Shown here: positions 5,277 through 12,547 of the stretch, piece by piece
Position numbering within the stretch: position 1 is the stretch's first letter
Layout of the letters: each line of letters begins with the position of its first letter
Assembly (NCBI GenBank): GCA_002890585.1
Contig: MIQB01000046.1
Span: 1-17,010 of the forward strand
Reading direction: 5' to 3'
DNA: 17,010 bases
Source: Tannerella sp. oral taxon 808
Lineage (GTDB): Bacteria; Bacteroidota; Bacteroidia; Bacteroidales; Tannerellaceae
Program-made: the position numbers and the translations under genes
The notes under the pieces: generated by a model
The model's input: only the letters and a program-made list of their open reading frames with translations
Databases searched by the model: none
What the model was told of the DNA's origin: nothing

Positions 5277-6869
5277 ATGGATAAAGAAAAAACCGTTACG
5301 TATCACGAGGAGAAGGGCCTTTCCATGGGCGATGTAGAAGCGCTCCTGTATGGCCGGGCCAGGTTAGACATCGCGGCAGAGGCGCTGCAAAAGGTGGATC
5401 GCTCCTTCGACTTCCTTCGTGATTTCTCCAAAGACAAAATCATTTACGGCATCAATACGGGCTTCGGCCCGATGGCGCAGTATCGCGTAGACGACGCGGC
5501 GCTCGAACAGCTTCAATACAACATCATACGCAGTCACTCCACGGGCGCTGGGCGTCCGTTGGAGCCGACGTGCGTGCGTGCGGCGCTGCTGGTGCGGCTC
5601 GTGACCTTCCTTCAGGGGCGCTCCGGCGTGCACCGCGACCTGCCGCTGCTGCTCTTAGAGTTTCTCCGGCGCGACATCTGCCCGATGATCCCCGAGCATG
5701 GCAGCGTGGGCGCGAGCGGCGACTTAGTGCAGCTGGCACACATGGCGCTGGCGCTGATCGGCGAGGGCGAGGTCTACCACCGCGGGCTGCTGCGGCCCAC
5801 GCGCGACGTCTTCGAGGAGGAAGAGGGGCTGCAACCCCTCAAGCTCCGGCTCCGCGAGGGACTGGCAGCCACGAACGGGACGTCCGTCATGACCGGCATC
5901 GGGCTCGTCAACCTCATCGAGGCGCGGCGCCTCATGCGTTGGGCCGTGGCCGCGTCGGTAATGATGAACGAGGTGGCCGCGTCGTACGACGACCTCATGT
6001 CGCCCGTGCTCAACGAGGCCAAGCGGCACCCCGGGCAGCGCCATGTGGCAGCCGAGATGCGTCGGTGGGCCAAGGGCAGCCGGGCGCTGAGGCAGCGTGA
6101 AGCGGAGATGTTCCGGCCGCACACGGAGGCAGTCTTCGAGCGTAAGGTGCAGGCGTACTATTCGCTGCGGTGCGTGCCGCAGGTGCTCGGCCCCGTGTGG
6201 GACACGATCGAGCGGGCCACCGAGGTGCTGATCGACGAGCTGAACTCGGCGTGCGATAACCCGATCGTGGACGCGGAGACGCGCAACGTGTATCACGGCG
6301 GCAACTTCCACGGCGACTACGTCTCCTTAGAGATGGATAAGCTGAAAATCGCCGTCACGAAGCAGGCTATGCTGGCTGAGCGGCAGCTGAACTACCTCTG
6401 CCACGACCGCATCAACGACGGCATCCTGCCGCCCTTCGTCAACCTCGGCGTGCCGGGGCTGAACTACGGCATGCAGGCGGCGCAATTCACAGCCACGTCG
6501 ACGACGGCCGAGTGCCAGACGCTGTCGAACCCGATGTATGTGCACAGCATCCCGAACAACAACGACAACCAAGACATCGTCAGCATGGGCACCAACGCAG
6601 CGCTCCTCGCGCGGCGGGTGGTGGAGAATGCCTACCAAGTGACGGCCATCCTCTTCATGGCCCTTGCGCAGGCCGTGGACTACCTGAAGCTCCAACCGCA
6701 GATGGCGCCTCGCACGCGGGCCGTCTACGACGCGATCCGCCGCATCTTCCCCGCCTTCACGGACGACAAACCAAGGTATCGCGAGATCGAGGCAATGGTG
6801 CAGTTCCTCAAGACAACAGATAGTGAACAACTAAAAACGCCGGGCGGGCACCTCAGCCCAAGGCGGTGA
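5277..6869 (+). CDS. Tyrosine ammonia-lyase (HAL/PAL/TAL family)
   Basis: Predicted to convert L-tyrosine to p-coumarate and ammonia using the self-formed MIO cofactor. The 530 residues contain the MIO triad A146-S147-G148 in GSVGASGDL, the catalytic-loop Tyr57 in YGINTGFG, N200 in NGTS, and the C-terminal NNNDNQDIVSMG. The segments QYNIIRSHSTGAG, YYSLRCVPQVLGP, VYHGGNFHGDYVSLEMDKLK and FTATSTTAE closely match the characterised F. johnsoniae tyrosine ammonia-lyase as I remember it. Position 432 is Gln, as in TAL/PAL, where true HutH has the catalytic Glu. No hutU, hutI or hutG gene is adjacent. The start is ATG 5277; an upstream in-frame GTG at 5265 would add four residues but lies at the edge of the terminator. 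The downstream genes follow on the same strand after 38 bp. Histidine ammonia-lyase is the alternative name an automatic pipeline would give. Confidence 0.85.
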   Translation: MDKEKTVTYHEEKGLSMGDVEALLYGRARLDIAAEALQKVDRSFDFLRDFSKDKIIYGINTGFGPMAQYRVDDAALEQLQYNIIRSHSTGAGRPLEPTCVRAALLVRLVTFLQGRSGVHRDLPLLLLEFLRRDICPMIPEHGSVGASGDLVQLAHMALALIGEGEVYHRGLLRPTRDVFEEEEGLQPLKLRLREGLAATNGTSVMTGIGLVNLIEARRLMRWAVAASVMMNEVAASYDDLMSPVLNEAKRHPGQRHVAAEMRRWAKGSRALRQREAEMFRPHTEAVFERKVQAYYSLRCVPQVLGPVWDTIERATEVLIDELNSACDNPIVDAETRNVYHGGNFHGDYVSLEMDKLKIAVTKQAMLAERQLNYLCHDRINDGILPPFVNLGVPGLNYGMQAAQFTATSTTAECQTLSNPMYVHSIPNNNDNQDIVSMGTNAALLARRVVENAYQVTAILFMALAQAVDYLKLQPQMAPRTRAVYDAIRRIFPAFTDDKPRYREIEAMVQFLKTTDSEQLKTPGGHLSPRR

Positions 6870-6907
6870 ATCGTTTTTCCCTTCTTCATTTTTAGATTTT
6901 AGTTCAA

Positions 6908-7294
6908 ATGAGAGTACCCGAAAAATATTACGACGAAGTGTTCGACTTCTCCGGCCAGTGGGACGTACCCTCGAAGTGCGGCCTCAAGCTGATCCGCCGC
7001 CCGGGCGCGCCCGTGACGGTGATCGTCACCGAGCTCTATCAAGACAACCCCGGCACGTCGGTCACGGCAGCCGGCTACGCACTGGCGCGGCAGATCTTTG
7101 AGCGCAAGGGATTGTCCGCAGCCGAGGTGCGCTACTTGGAGTGCAACCCCGACACGCACTCGAAGCTGTCGTTCTACGACGAGGAATATTTTGAAGTAAC
7201 CTTCCCCGAAGTGGCGGGCGGGAGCGGACGCCCCACGTATCGCCAGCTCTCGCGCGAGGAGGTGGCCGCACTCTTCGACGGAACAAACGAATGA
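6908..7294 (+). CDS. Conserved protein of unknown function, 128 aa
   Basis: I do not recognise a named family. The protein is small, soluble and acidic, with no signal peptide or membrane segment. Visible landmarks are a hydrophobic strand (VTVIVTELY, 36-44), the run DNPGTSVTAAGYALARQIFE (46-65) that looks like a loop plus amphipathic helix, LECNPD (77-82), and KLSFYDEEYFEVTF (86-99). It has two cysteines, C24 and C79. Similar small proteins with DNPGTSVT occur in other Bacteroidota as hypothetical proteins, from memory. The stop overlaps the ligase start as ATGA (7291-7294), so the two are translationally coupled and probably work together. It is not a carrier protein (no DSL motif) and has no PAS-type pattern. 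Confidence 0.85.
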   Translation: MRVPEKYYDEVFDFSGQWDVPSKCGLKLIRRPGAPVTVIVTELYQDNPGTSVTAAGYALARQIFERKGLSAAEVRYLECNPDTHSKLSFYDEEYFEVTFPEVAGGSGRPTYRQLSREEVAALFDGTNE

Positions 7295-8598
7295 CAGCAA
7301 CCCCCTACATAGAGCGGCAACCGGCCGACGTGATCAAGCGCTTTCAGGAGGGGAAACTCCGGGAAGCGCTTCGCTATGTCAACACGCATTCCACCTTCTA
7401 CCGTCGGCTCTTTCGTGAACACGGCATCGACCCGGAGCGGGTGCAGCACTTAGAAGATCTGACCGCAATCCCCTTCACCGAAAAGAGCGACTTGCAGCTC
7501 CACAACGAGGAGTTCGTCTGCGTGCCTCGCGCGCGAATCATTGATTATATCACCACCTCCGGCACGCTCGGCGACCCGGTGACCTTCGCCATGACCGACG
7601 CCGATCTCGATCGCTTGGCATACAACGAACAGATCTCCTTCGCATGCACCGGCGCTGGCCCGGGCAGCGTCTTCCAACTGATGACGACGATCGACAAGCG
7701 CTTCATGGCCGGGTTGGCCTACTTCCTCGGCATCCGCCGCTTGGGCGCAGGCATCGTGCGTGTGGGCAACGGCATCCCCGAGCTTCAGTGGGACACCATC
7801 CGGCGCGTGCGGCCAGACACGATCATCGTCGTGCCCTCCTTTATCCCCCGCATCATCGATTACGCCGAAGCGCACGGCATCGATTACCGTGCCAGCAGCG
7901 TGCGCCGTGCCGTCTGCATCGGCGAGAATCTCCGCGAACAAGACTTCTCGCTCAACCTGCTCGGCGAGAGCATCCGCCGCCGGTGGGACATCGAACTCTT
8001 TTCCACTTACGCCTCCACGGAGATGGCCACCACCTTTACCGAATGCCCCTGCGGCTGTGGCGGCCACCATCACCCGGAGCTGATCATCTGCGAACTGATC
8101 GGCGACGATGGGTTGCCTGTGGCCGACGATGAGGCGGGAGAGTTAGTCGTCACCACGCTCGGCGTGGAGGGTATGCCGTTGGTGCGCTTCAAGACGGGCG
8201 ACTTGGCGCGATTCCACCGTGAGCCGTGCCGCTGCGGACGCACCACGATGCGCATCAGCCCGATCATCGGCCGGCGGAACCACATGGTGAAGTACAAGGG
8301 CACGACGCTCTATCCGCCCGCCGTGTTCGACGTCTTAGACAACACACCGTACGTGGAGAATTACGTGATGGAAGTCAGCGCTAACGAGTACGGCAACGAC
8401 CGCATTGTGATCCGCGTCGGGCTGCGCGAACGGCCGGCGTTCGATGTGGTCAAGGAGCTCAAAGACCGCTTCCGCGCACGCATCCGCGTAGCCCCCGAGA
8501 TCGCCGTCTCGTCGCCCGACGAGGTGCGCCGCATCAATCACCCCGACATGAGCCGCAAACCGGTGAAGTTTATCGACAAACGCAATCGCCCCCAATGA
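7291..8598 (+). CDS. PaaK-type adenylate-forming ligase (phenylacetate/aryl-CoA ligase-like)
   Basis: Member of the phenylacetate-CoA ligase/coenzyme F390 synthetase branch of the ANL superfamily, 435 aa. Motifs in order are the nucleotide-binding loop TTSGTLGDP (88-96), the aromatic-pocket/adenine region STYASTEMATTF (about 237-248), a cysteine cluster CPCGCGGHHH just after it that resembles the metal site of some PaaK relatives, GELVVTTLGVEGMPLVRFKTGDL (about 282-304, ATP ribose contact at the TGD), CRCGR, GRRNHMVKYKGTTLYP (hinge), and a C-terminal domain ending RKPVKFIDKRNR with candidate catalytic lysines. Linked by ATGA overlaps to the genes on both sides. Given the upstream tyrosine ammonia-lyase, p-coumarate is the obvious substrate to propose. 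Phenylacetate or indoleacetate remain possible, but no ferredoxin oxidoreductase genes of that pathway are here. Confidence 0.85.
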   Translation: MTATPYIERQPADVIKRFQEGKLREALRYVNTHSTFYRRLFREHGIDPERVQHLEDLTAIPFTEKSDLQLHNEEFVCVPRARIIDYITTSGTLGDPVTFAMTDADLDRLAYNEQISFACTGAGPGSVFQLMTTIDKRFMAGLAYFLGIRRLGAGIVRVGNGIPELQWDTIRRVRPDTIIVVPSFIPRIIDYAEAHGIDYRASSVRRAVCIGENLREQDFSLNLLGESIRRRWDIELFSTYASTEMATTFTECPCGCGGHHHPELIICELIGDDGLPVADDEAGELVVTTLGVEGMPLVRFKTGDLARFHREPCRCGRTTMRISPIIGRRNHMVKYKGTTLYPPAVFDVLDNTPYVENYVMEVSANEYGNDRIVIRVGLRERPAFDVVKELKDRFRARIRVAPEIAVSSPDEVRRINHPDMSRKPVKFIDKRNRPQ

Positions 8599-9881
8599 GT
8601 ACCACAGATAAAAGAGTAGAAGAAACTTTGCAGAGTAGTGCAGATGCAAGGCGTCCAAGACCGAGAGTGAGGGAGTGTGCTGAAGCACATGACCGAACAC
8701 CGAGTGGCGCAGGCAACGCAGCAGATGCGCTGCTATGTAAACGTTTCGACGACCTCCGACCTTTTATCGCGGACGAGATCCCCGCCGCCATGCAGCGCAT
8801 CGCCGACAGTGAGGCCTTCGACGTGCTCGCGCGCTACGTCTTCCCCGACCGTGACGTCGACGAGGTGCGCCACATGATCCGCGCCATCCGCACCACCGAC
8901 GAGTTCCAGTTGCGCGTCATGTATTACGTCAACCTGCAGATCATCCGCCGCTCCATCACGCACCTGACCGTCGACGGCCTCGACGCACTCGACCCCGCCG
9001 CCCGCTACCTCTTCGTCTCCAACCACCGCGACATCATGCTCGACTCCTCGCTGCTGCAATACCTGCTTCACGAGGCCGGCCACCGCACTACGGAGATCAC
9101 CTTCGGTAGCAACCTGATGCAGGGCGAACCGGCCATCTCCATCGGTCGCGCCAACAAGATGTTCAAGGTGGTGCGTGGCAGCAATGTGCACGACTTCTTG
9201 GCCGACTCGCGCCACCTCTCTGAGTACATCCGCCACACGCTGCTCGAAAAGCGCGAATCCATCTGGATCGCCCAGCGCAACGGTCGCACGAAGGACGGCA
9301 ACGACCAGACCGATCGCGGCATTGTCAAGATGTTCGCCCTCAGTGATCGCACCGATCCCGTCCGTGCCATCCGCGACTTGCGCATTGTGCCCGTGGCCGT
9401 CTCTTACCAATGGGAGCCGTGTGACATCCTCAAGACGCGCGAACTCTACCTCAGCCGCGACGGCCGGAAGTATGTCAAGCAGCCTGGCGAGGATCTACAC
9501 AGCATCCTCACGGGCATCTTGCAGCCCAAAGGATACGTGCACTTCGCCATCGGCCGCCCCTTAGACAACAACATCCTCTCCGACACCGTCGAAGTCCGCC
9601 ACGCCAACGCCTTCTATCGCACCGTGGCCGACGAGATCGACCAGCAGATCCACCGCAACTACCGCCTCTTCGACAACAACTTCATCGCTCACGACCTCCG
9701 TAGTGGCACGTCCACCTACGCCGACCGTTACACCCCCGAGGCGCGCGCAGCCTTCGAAGCGCGTATGCGACAGATGCTGCAGGAGATTGATGGCGATCCG
9801 GCTACACTGCAGGAGATCTTCCTCGGCATCTATGCCAATCCGGTAGAGAATTGGACGCAAGGCCGCATAACTATCCTATAA
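8595..9881 (+). CDS. Lysophospholipid-type acyltransferase (PlsC/PlsB superfamily) with N-terminal extension
   Basis: Predicted membrane-associated acyltransferase of 428 aa. The core begins at about residue 48 (CKRFDDLRPFIADEIPAAMQRI), the usual start of this Bacteroidota family. It carries the acyltransferase box NHRDIMLD with H144 and D150, spaced HX5D where PlsC has HX4D; R145-D146 follow the His. Later conserved blocks are FGSNLM (about 175), IWIAQRNGRTKDGNDQTDRG and IVPVAVSYQWEP. No clear transmembrane helix is present. Residues 1-47 are unlike the rest in composition and are largely encoded by a palindromic repeat (8624-8747). The start at 8595 is supported by the ATGA overlap with the ligase; an internal GTG codon at 8667 is a weaker alternative. 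It may acylate glycerol phosphate lipids in general, or use the activated aryl acid. Confidence 0.85.
   Translation: MSTTDKRVEETLQSSADARRPRPRVRECAEAHDRTPSGAGNAADALLCKRFDDLRPFIADEIPAAMQRIADSEAFDVLARYVFPDRDVDEVRHMIRAIRTTDEFQLRVMYYVNLQIIRRSITHLTVDGLDALDPAARYLFVSNHRDIMLDSSLLQYLLHEAGHRTTEITFGSNLMQGEPAISIGRANKMFKVVRGSNVHDFLADSRHLSEYIRHTLLEKRESIWIAQRNGRTKDGNDQTDRGIVKMFALSDRTDPVRAIRDLRIVPVAVSYQWEPCDILKTRELYLSRDGRKYVKQPGEDLHSILTGILQPKGYVHFAIGRPLDNNILSDTVEVRHANAFYRTVADEIDQQIHRNYRLFDNNFIAHDLRSGTSTYADRYTPEARAAFEARMRQMLQEIDGDPATLQEIFLGIYANPVENWTQGRITIL
8624..8747. repeat. Imperfect palindromic element within the acyltransferase 5' coding region
   Basis: The left arm AAACTTTGCAGAGTAGTGCA (continuing GATGC) is an imperfect inverted copy of the right arm GCAGATGCGCTGCTATGTAA (continuing ACGTTT); the outer 25 bp match at roughly three of four positions. 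The apex is TGTGCT-GA-AGCACA (8675-8688). The reading frame stays open across it, and it precedes the point where homology to the acyltransferase family begins. The in-frame position recalls Rickettsia palindromic elements. No second copy occurs in this window. Confidence 0.5.
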
Positions 9882-9883
9882 CT

Positions 9884-10696
9884 ATGACCCTCCACTTCCT
9901 CAGCCTCGCCAGCGGCAGCAGCGGCAACTGCTATTACGTTGGCACTGAAGGTTACGGCCTCTTGATCGACGCCGGCATCGGACTGCGTACCATCCGCAAG
10001 GCGCTCCGCAATGCAGGCCTCGACTTCGATCGCCTCTTAGGTGTGCTCGTCACACACGACCACGGCGACCACATCAAGACCGTCGGCTGCCTCGGCGAAC
10101 GTTGCCACCTGCCCGTCTACACCACCGAGCGCGTGCACGACGGCATCAACCGCAGCCGCTACGTCGACGAGCCCCTCGGCTCCTCCCGACGCGTGATCGA
10201 AAAGGGCGTGCCCTTCGCCATCCGCGATCTCACCGTGGAGGCCTTCGACATCCCCCACGACAGCAGCGACAATGTCGGCTACCTCATCACCTGCGGCTCG
10301 CAGCGCTTAGTCATCGCTTCGGACGTGGGAAGGCTGACCGATACCATCGCGCACTACATCGCTCGCGCCCACCACCTCATCCTCGAAGCCAACTACGACG
10401 AGGATATGCTCCGCAACGGCTCTTATCCCTACTATCTCAAGACGCGCATCGCCGGCCCCGGCGGACACCTCAGCAACCGCGAGGCAGCTGACTTTCTCGC
10501 GGCCCATCGCGCGCCCGACCTGCGCAGCGTCTGGCTCTGCCACCTCAGCCGAGAGAACAACCGCCCCGAATTGGCCTACGAGGCGGTCAGCCGACGCCTC
10601 ATCGCTGACGGCGTCCGCATTGGTCGGGGCGACGGCTGCCTCCGATTAGAGGTGCTTCAACGCAACGCCCCCTCCGACCTCTTCGAGTTAGATTGA
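9884..10696 (+). CDS. MBL-fold metallo-hydrolase, YycJ/WalJ-like
   Basis: Cytoplasmic metallo-beta-lactamase-fold hydrolase of 270 aa. It begins MTLHFLSLASGSSGNCYYVG, the characteristic opening of the YycJ/WalJ group, which is associated with nuclease or DNA-processing roles. The zinc-binding motif HDHGDH is at residues 58-63. Further ligand candidates are D150 in IASDVGRLTD, HDSSDNVGYL (about 126) and the late CHLSREN (about 222-228). ATG 9884 is preferred: it lies 2 bp after the preceding stop, and the protein then begins exactly at the conserved N-terminus. An in-frame TTG at 9851 inside the previous gene is unlikely. It is the last gene of the run and ends within a strong inverted repeat. 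Its link to the aromatic genes may be positional only. Confidence 0.87.
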   Translation: MTLHFLSLASGSSGNCYYVGTEGYGLLIDAGIGLRTIRKALRNAGLDFDRLLGVLVTHDHGDHIKTVGCLGERCHLPVYTTERVHDGINRSRYVDEPLGSSRRVIEKGVPFAIRDLTVEAFDIPHDSSDNVGYLITCGSQRLVIASDVGRLTDTIAHYIARAHHLILEANYDEDMLRNGSYPYYLKTRIAGPGGHLSNREAADFLAAHRAPDLRSVWLCHLSRENNRPELAYEAVSRRLIADGVRIGRGDGCLRLEVLQRNAPSDLFELD

Positions 10697-10720
10697 AGAT
10701 GGGGTCGGAGGGGGCGTTGC
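10662..10720. terminator. 18-bp perfect inverted repeat spanning the hydrolase stop codon
   Basis: GCAACGCCCCCTCCGACC (10662-10679) is exactly complementary to 10703-10720 across a 23-nt loop, inside which TCTTC and GAAGA can extend the stem. The left arm encodes the last residues RNAPSD of the hydrolase and the stop lies in the loop. The stem is very stable, but the following sequence (TATTAG) is not a U-tract, so it may act as a bidirectional terminator or an mRNA 3'-end stabiliser between convergent genes. Confidence 0.65.
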
Positions 10721-10725
10721 TATTA

Positions 10726-10801
10726 GTTACGAGTTACGGGTTACGGGTTACGAGTACCCGGCACTTGTAACTCGTAACTGGTCACTCGTAACCGATTACG
10801 C
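10726..10801. repeat. Heptamer array in inverted arrangement, copy 1
   Basis: Plus-strand heptamers GTTACGA, GTTACGG, GTTACGG, GTTACGA, GTACCCG (10726-10760) are followed by inverted-type heptamers GTAACTC, GTAACTG, GTCACTC, GTAACCG, ATTACGC (10767-10801). The two halves can fold on each other. The last heptamer contains the stop codon of the minus-strand DUF1232 gene. Confidence 0.85.
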
Positions 10802-11194
10802 TTTCGTCTCCATCAGGTCGCGGACTTTGGCGTCGGCACGCATTTCAATTTCGGGCGTGATGTTGTCCTTGAGATACTTGATGAGGAGCGTGATGACGGC
10901 CAGGTCGTCGGTGTAGCCCAGCCCGGCGATGAAGTCGGGCACGATGTCGATCGGCAGGACGAAGTAGCCCAGGGCGCCGACGATGTATGCCTTGTCCTTG
11001 AGCGAAACGGAGTCGCTCTTCATCATATAAAAAAGCATGAGCACTGGTTTGAGCACGCTGCCACCCACCTTCTGTGCGATGCGGCGCACCTTGCGCCAGA
11101 AGCGTTTGTCGTCGTAATACTTGCTGAAGGAAGTAGCCTCTTCGAGCTGACGGATCGGGAGATTCTTTTCCTCGTTTGATTGATTTATATCCAT
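10796..11194 (-). CDS. DUF1232 (YkvA-like) small membrane protein
   Basis: 132-aa protein with the DUF1232 signature KAYIVGALGYFVLPIDIVPD at about residues 72-91 followed by FIAGLGYTDDLAVITLLI. This is a conserved segment with two short hydrophobic stretches and the DxxPD turn. The N-terminal half is charged (FSKYYDDKRFWRKVRRIAQK) and the C-terminus is hydrophilic. Molecular function of the family is not established. The start at 11194 (MDINQSNEEKN) has a TAnnTTTG promoter 38 bp upstream, divergent from sufS. The 3' end, including the TAA stop, lies inside the heptamer array shared with the convergent hydrolase gene. Confidence 0.85.
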   Translation of the reverse strand: MDINQSNEEKNLPIRQLEEATSFSKYYDDKRFWRKVRRIAQKVGGSVLKPVLMLFYMMKSDSVSLKDKAYIVGALGYFVLPIDIVPDFIAGLGYTDDLAVITLLIKYLKDNITPEIEMRADAKVRDLMETKA

Positions 11195-11232
11195 GATGTT
11201 TTGGTTTTTGTCTGTTCGTTAAATCTCAGTGG

Positions 11233-11240
11233 CAAAAGTA
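11233..11240 (-). promoter_or_regulatory. -7 element for the DUF1232 gene
   Basis: TACTTTTG on the minus strand (CAAAAGTA on plus) is a full TAnnTTTG match 38 bp from the start codon. No convincing -33 TTTG is seen at the expected distance. The same octamer serves sufS on the other strand. Confidence 0.55.
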
Positions 11241-11268
11241 CAAAGAGCTGGGCAAGCGACTGGGCTGA

Positions 11269-11300
11269 TTGCGGCTATAGCCCGCGCGCCCCTACTTTTG
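11269..11300 (+). promoter_or_regulatory. Promoter for sufS with almost no leader
   Basis: TTG (11269-11271), a 21-nt spacer, then TACTTTTG (11293-11300), a full -7 match only 5 bp before the ATG at 11306. The transcript would start at or within a few bases of the start codon, so a leaderless or near-leaderless mRNA is predicted. Confidence 0.65.
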
Positions 11301-11305
11301 CGCCC

Positions 11306-12508
11306 ATGTTAGATATACAACTGATCCGGGAAGACTTTCCCATTCTGCGGCGCATGGTCTACGACCGGCCGCTCGTTTATTTCGATAACGCCGCGACGAC
11401 GCAGAAGCCGCGTTGCGTGGTGGAAAAGATCGAAGAAGCCTATTACAATGTCAATGCCAACATCCATCGGGGCGTGCACTACCTCAGCCAGCAGGCGACG
11501 GAGGCGCACGAGGCCGCGCGCGAATCGGTGCGGGCCTTCTTGAACGCGCCGTCGGCGGCGGAGATCATCTTCACGCGCGGCACGACGGAGGCGATCAACC
11601 TTGTGGCGTCGAGCTATGCACGCGCTTCGATGCGGCCGGGCGACGAGGTGATCGTCACGGCGATGGAGCATCACTCGAATATCGTCCCGTGGCAGCTGCA
11701 AGGCATGCGGCTGCGCGTGATCCCGATCGATGAGCGGGGGGTGATAGACATGGAAGCGTTGCCGGGGCTGTTCAATGATCGAACACGCATGGTGGCCGTC
11801 ACGCACATGTCGAATGTGTTAGGCACGGTCAATCCGGTGGCGGAGATCGCTCGCGTGGCGCATGCGCACGGGGTACCCATCCTTGTGGACGGTGCGCAAG
11901 CGGTGGCGCATCGCGCGGTGGATGTACAGGCGATAGACGCGGACTTTTACGCTTTCTCGTCGCACAAGATCTACGGTCCCACGGGCGTGGGTGTGCTCTA
12001 CGGCAAGGCGGAGTGGCTCGACCGCATCCCGCCTTACCAGGGCGGAGGCGAGATGATCCGCAATGTGTCGTTCGAGAAGACTACGTACAACGACCTGCCG
12101 TACAAGTTCGAGGCGGGCACGCCGGACTTCATCGGCAGCACAGCGCTCGCCACGGCATTGGATTATGTGCAGCGCATCGGCCTCGACACCATCGCGCGCC
12201 ACGAGTACGAGCTGTTGTGTTACGCCACGGAACGCCTCGGCGCCATCTCTGGTATGCGCCTCATCGGGCAGGCACCGGAGCGGGGCAGTGTGCTCTCGTT
12301 CCTCGTCGGCGACATCCACCCCTACGACCTCGGCATGATCCTCGACCGCCTCGGCATCGCCATCCGTACGGGGCATCACTGCGCCGAACCGCTCATGCAT
12401 CTGCTCGGTGTGGAGGGCACGGCGCGGGCCTCGTTTGCCTTATATAATACGAAGGCGGAGGTCGACGCGCTGGCTGAGGGCATCGAACGGGCGCGGAAGA
12501 TGTTTTAA
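11306..12508 (+). CDS. sufS: SufS-type cysteine desulfurase
   Basis: PLP-dependent enzyme of 400 aa that removes sulfur from cysteine for Fe-S cluster assembly. It is a class V aminotransferase fold of group II (SufS) type. The N-terminus is LIREDFPIL, then YFDNAATTQKP and NIHRGVHYLS. PLP contacts are in TRGTTEAINLV, H in AMEHHSN, and D in ILVDGAQAV. The Schiff-base lysine is K221 in SSHKIYGPTG. The active-site cysteine is C359 in RTGHHCAEP, with the short loop typical of SufS rather than IscS. Length is normal. ATG 11306 is chosen because family homology starts there and a promoter ends 5 bp upstream; an in-frame ATG at 11180 would sit upstream of the promoter and overlap the divergent gene. 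sufB, sufC and sufD are not adjacent in this window. Confidence 0.95.
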   Translation: MLDIQLIREDFPILRRMVYDRPLVYFDNAATTQKPRCVVEKIEEAYYNVNANIHRGVHYLSQQATEAHEAARESVRAFLNAPSAAEIIFTRGTTEAINLVASSYARASMRPGDEVIVTAMEHHSNIVPWQLQGMRLRVIPIDERGVIDMEALPGLFNDRTRMVAVTHMSNVLGTVNPVAEIARVAHAHGVPILVDGAQAVAHRAVDVQAIDADFYAFSSHKIYGPTGVGVLYGKAEWLDRIPPYQGGGEMIRNVSFEKTTYNDLPYKFEAGTPDFIGSTALATALDYVQRIGLDTIARHEYELLCYATERLGAISGMRLIGQAPERGSVLSFLVGDIHPYDLGMILDRLGIAIRTGHHCAEPLMHLLGVEGTARASFALYNTKAEVDALAEGIERARKMF

Positions 12509-12547
12509 TCGATAGTTATTCACCCTTTAATTACTTATTAAACCTCT

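Noticed and set aside
5277..6869. Histidine utilisation locus
   Set aside because: No urocanase, imidazolonepropionase or formiminotransferase gene is near, and the catalytic Glu of HutH is replaced by Gln432.
6908..7294. Photoactive yellow protein next to tyrosine ammonia-lyase and ligase
   Set aside because: The length is similar (128 versus about 125 aa), but the sequence lacks the PAS pattern and the chromophore-cysteine context of that family.
9851..9883. TTG start for the metallo-hydrolase inside the acyltransferase gene
   Set aside because: The ATG at 9884 gives the conserved N-terminus MTLHFLSLASGSSGN.
11180..11305. Upstream start of sufS at 11180
   Set aside because: It lies before the TACTTTTG promoter and overlaps the divergent gene; homology begins at 11306.
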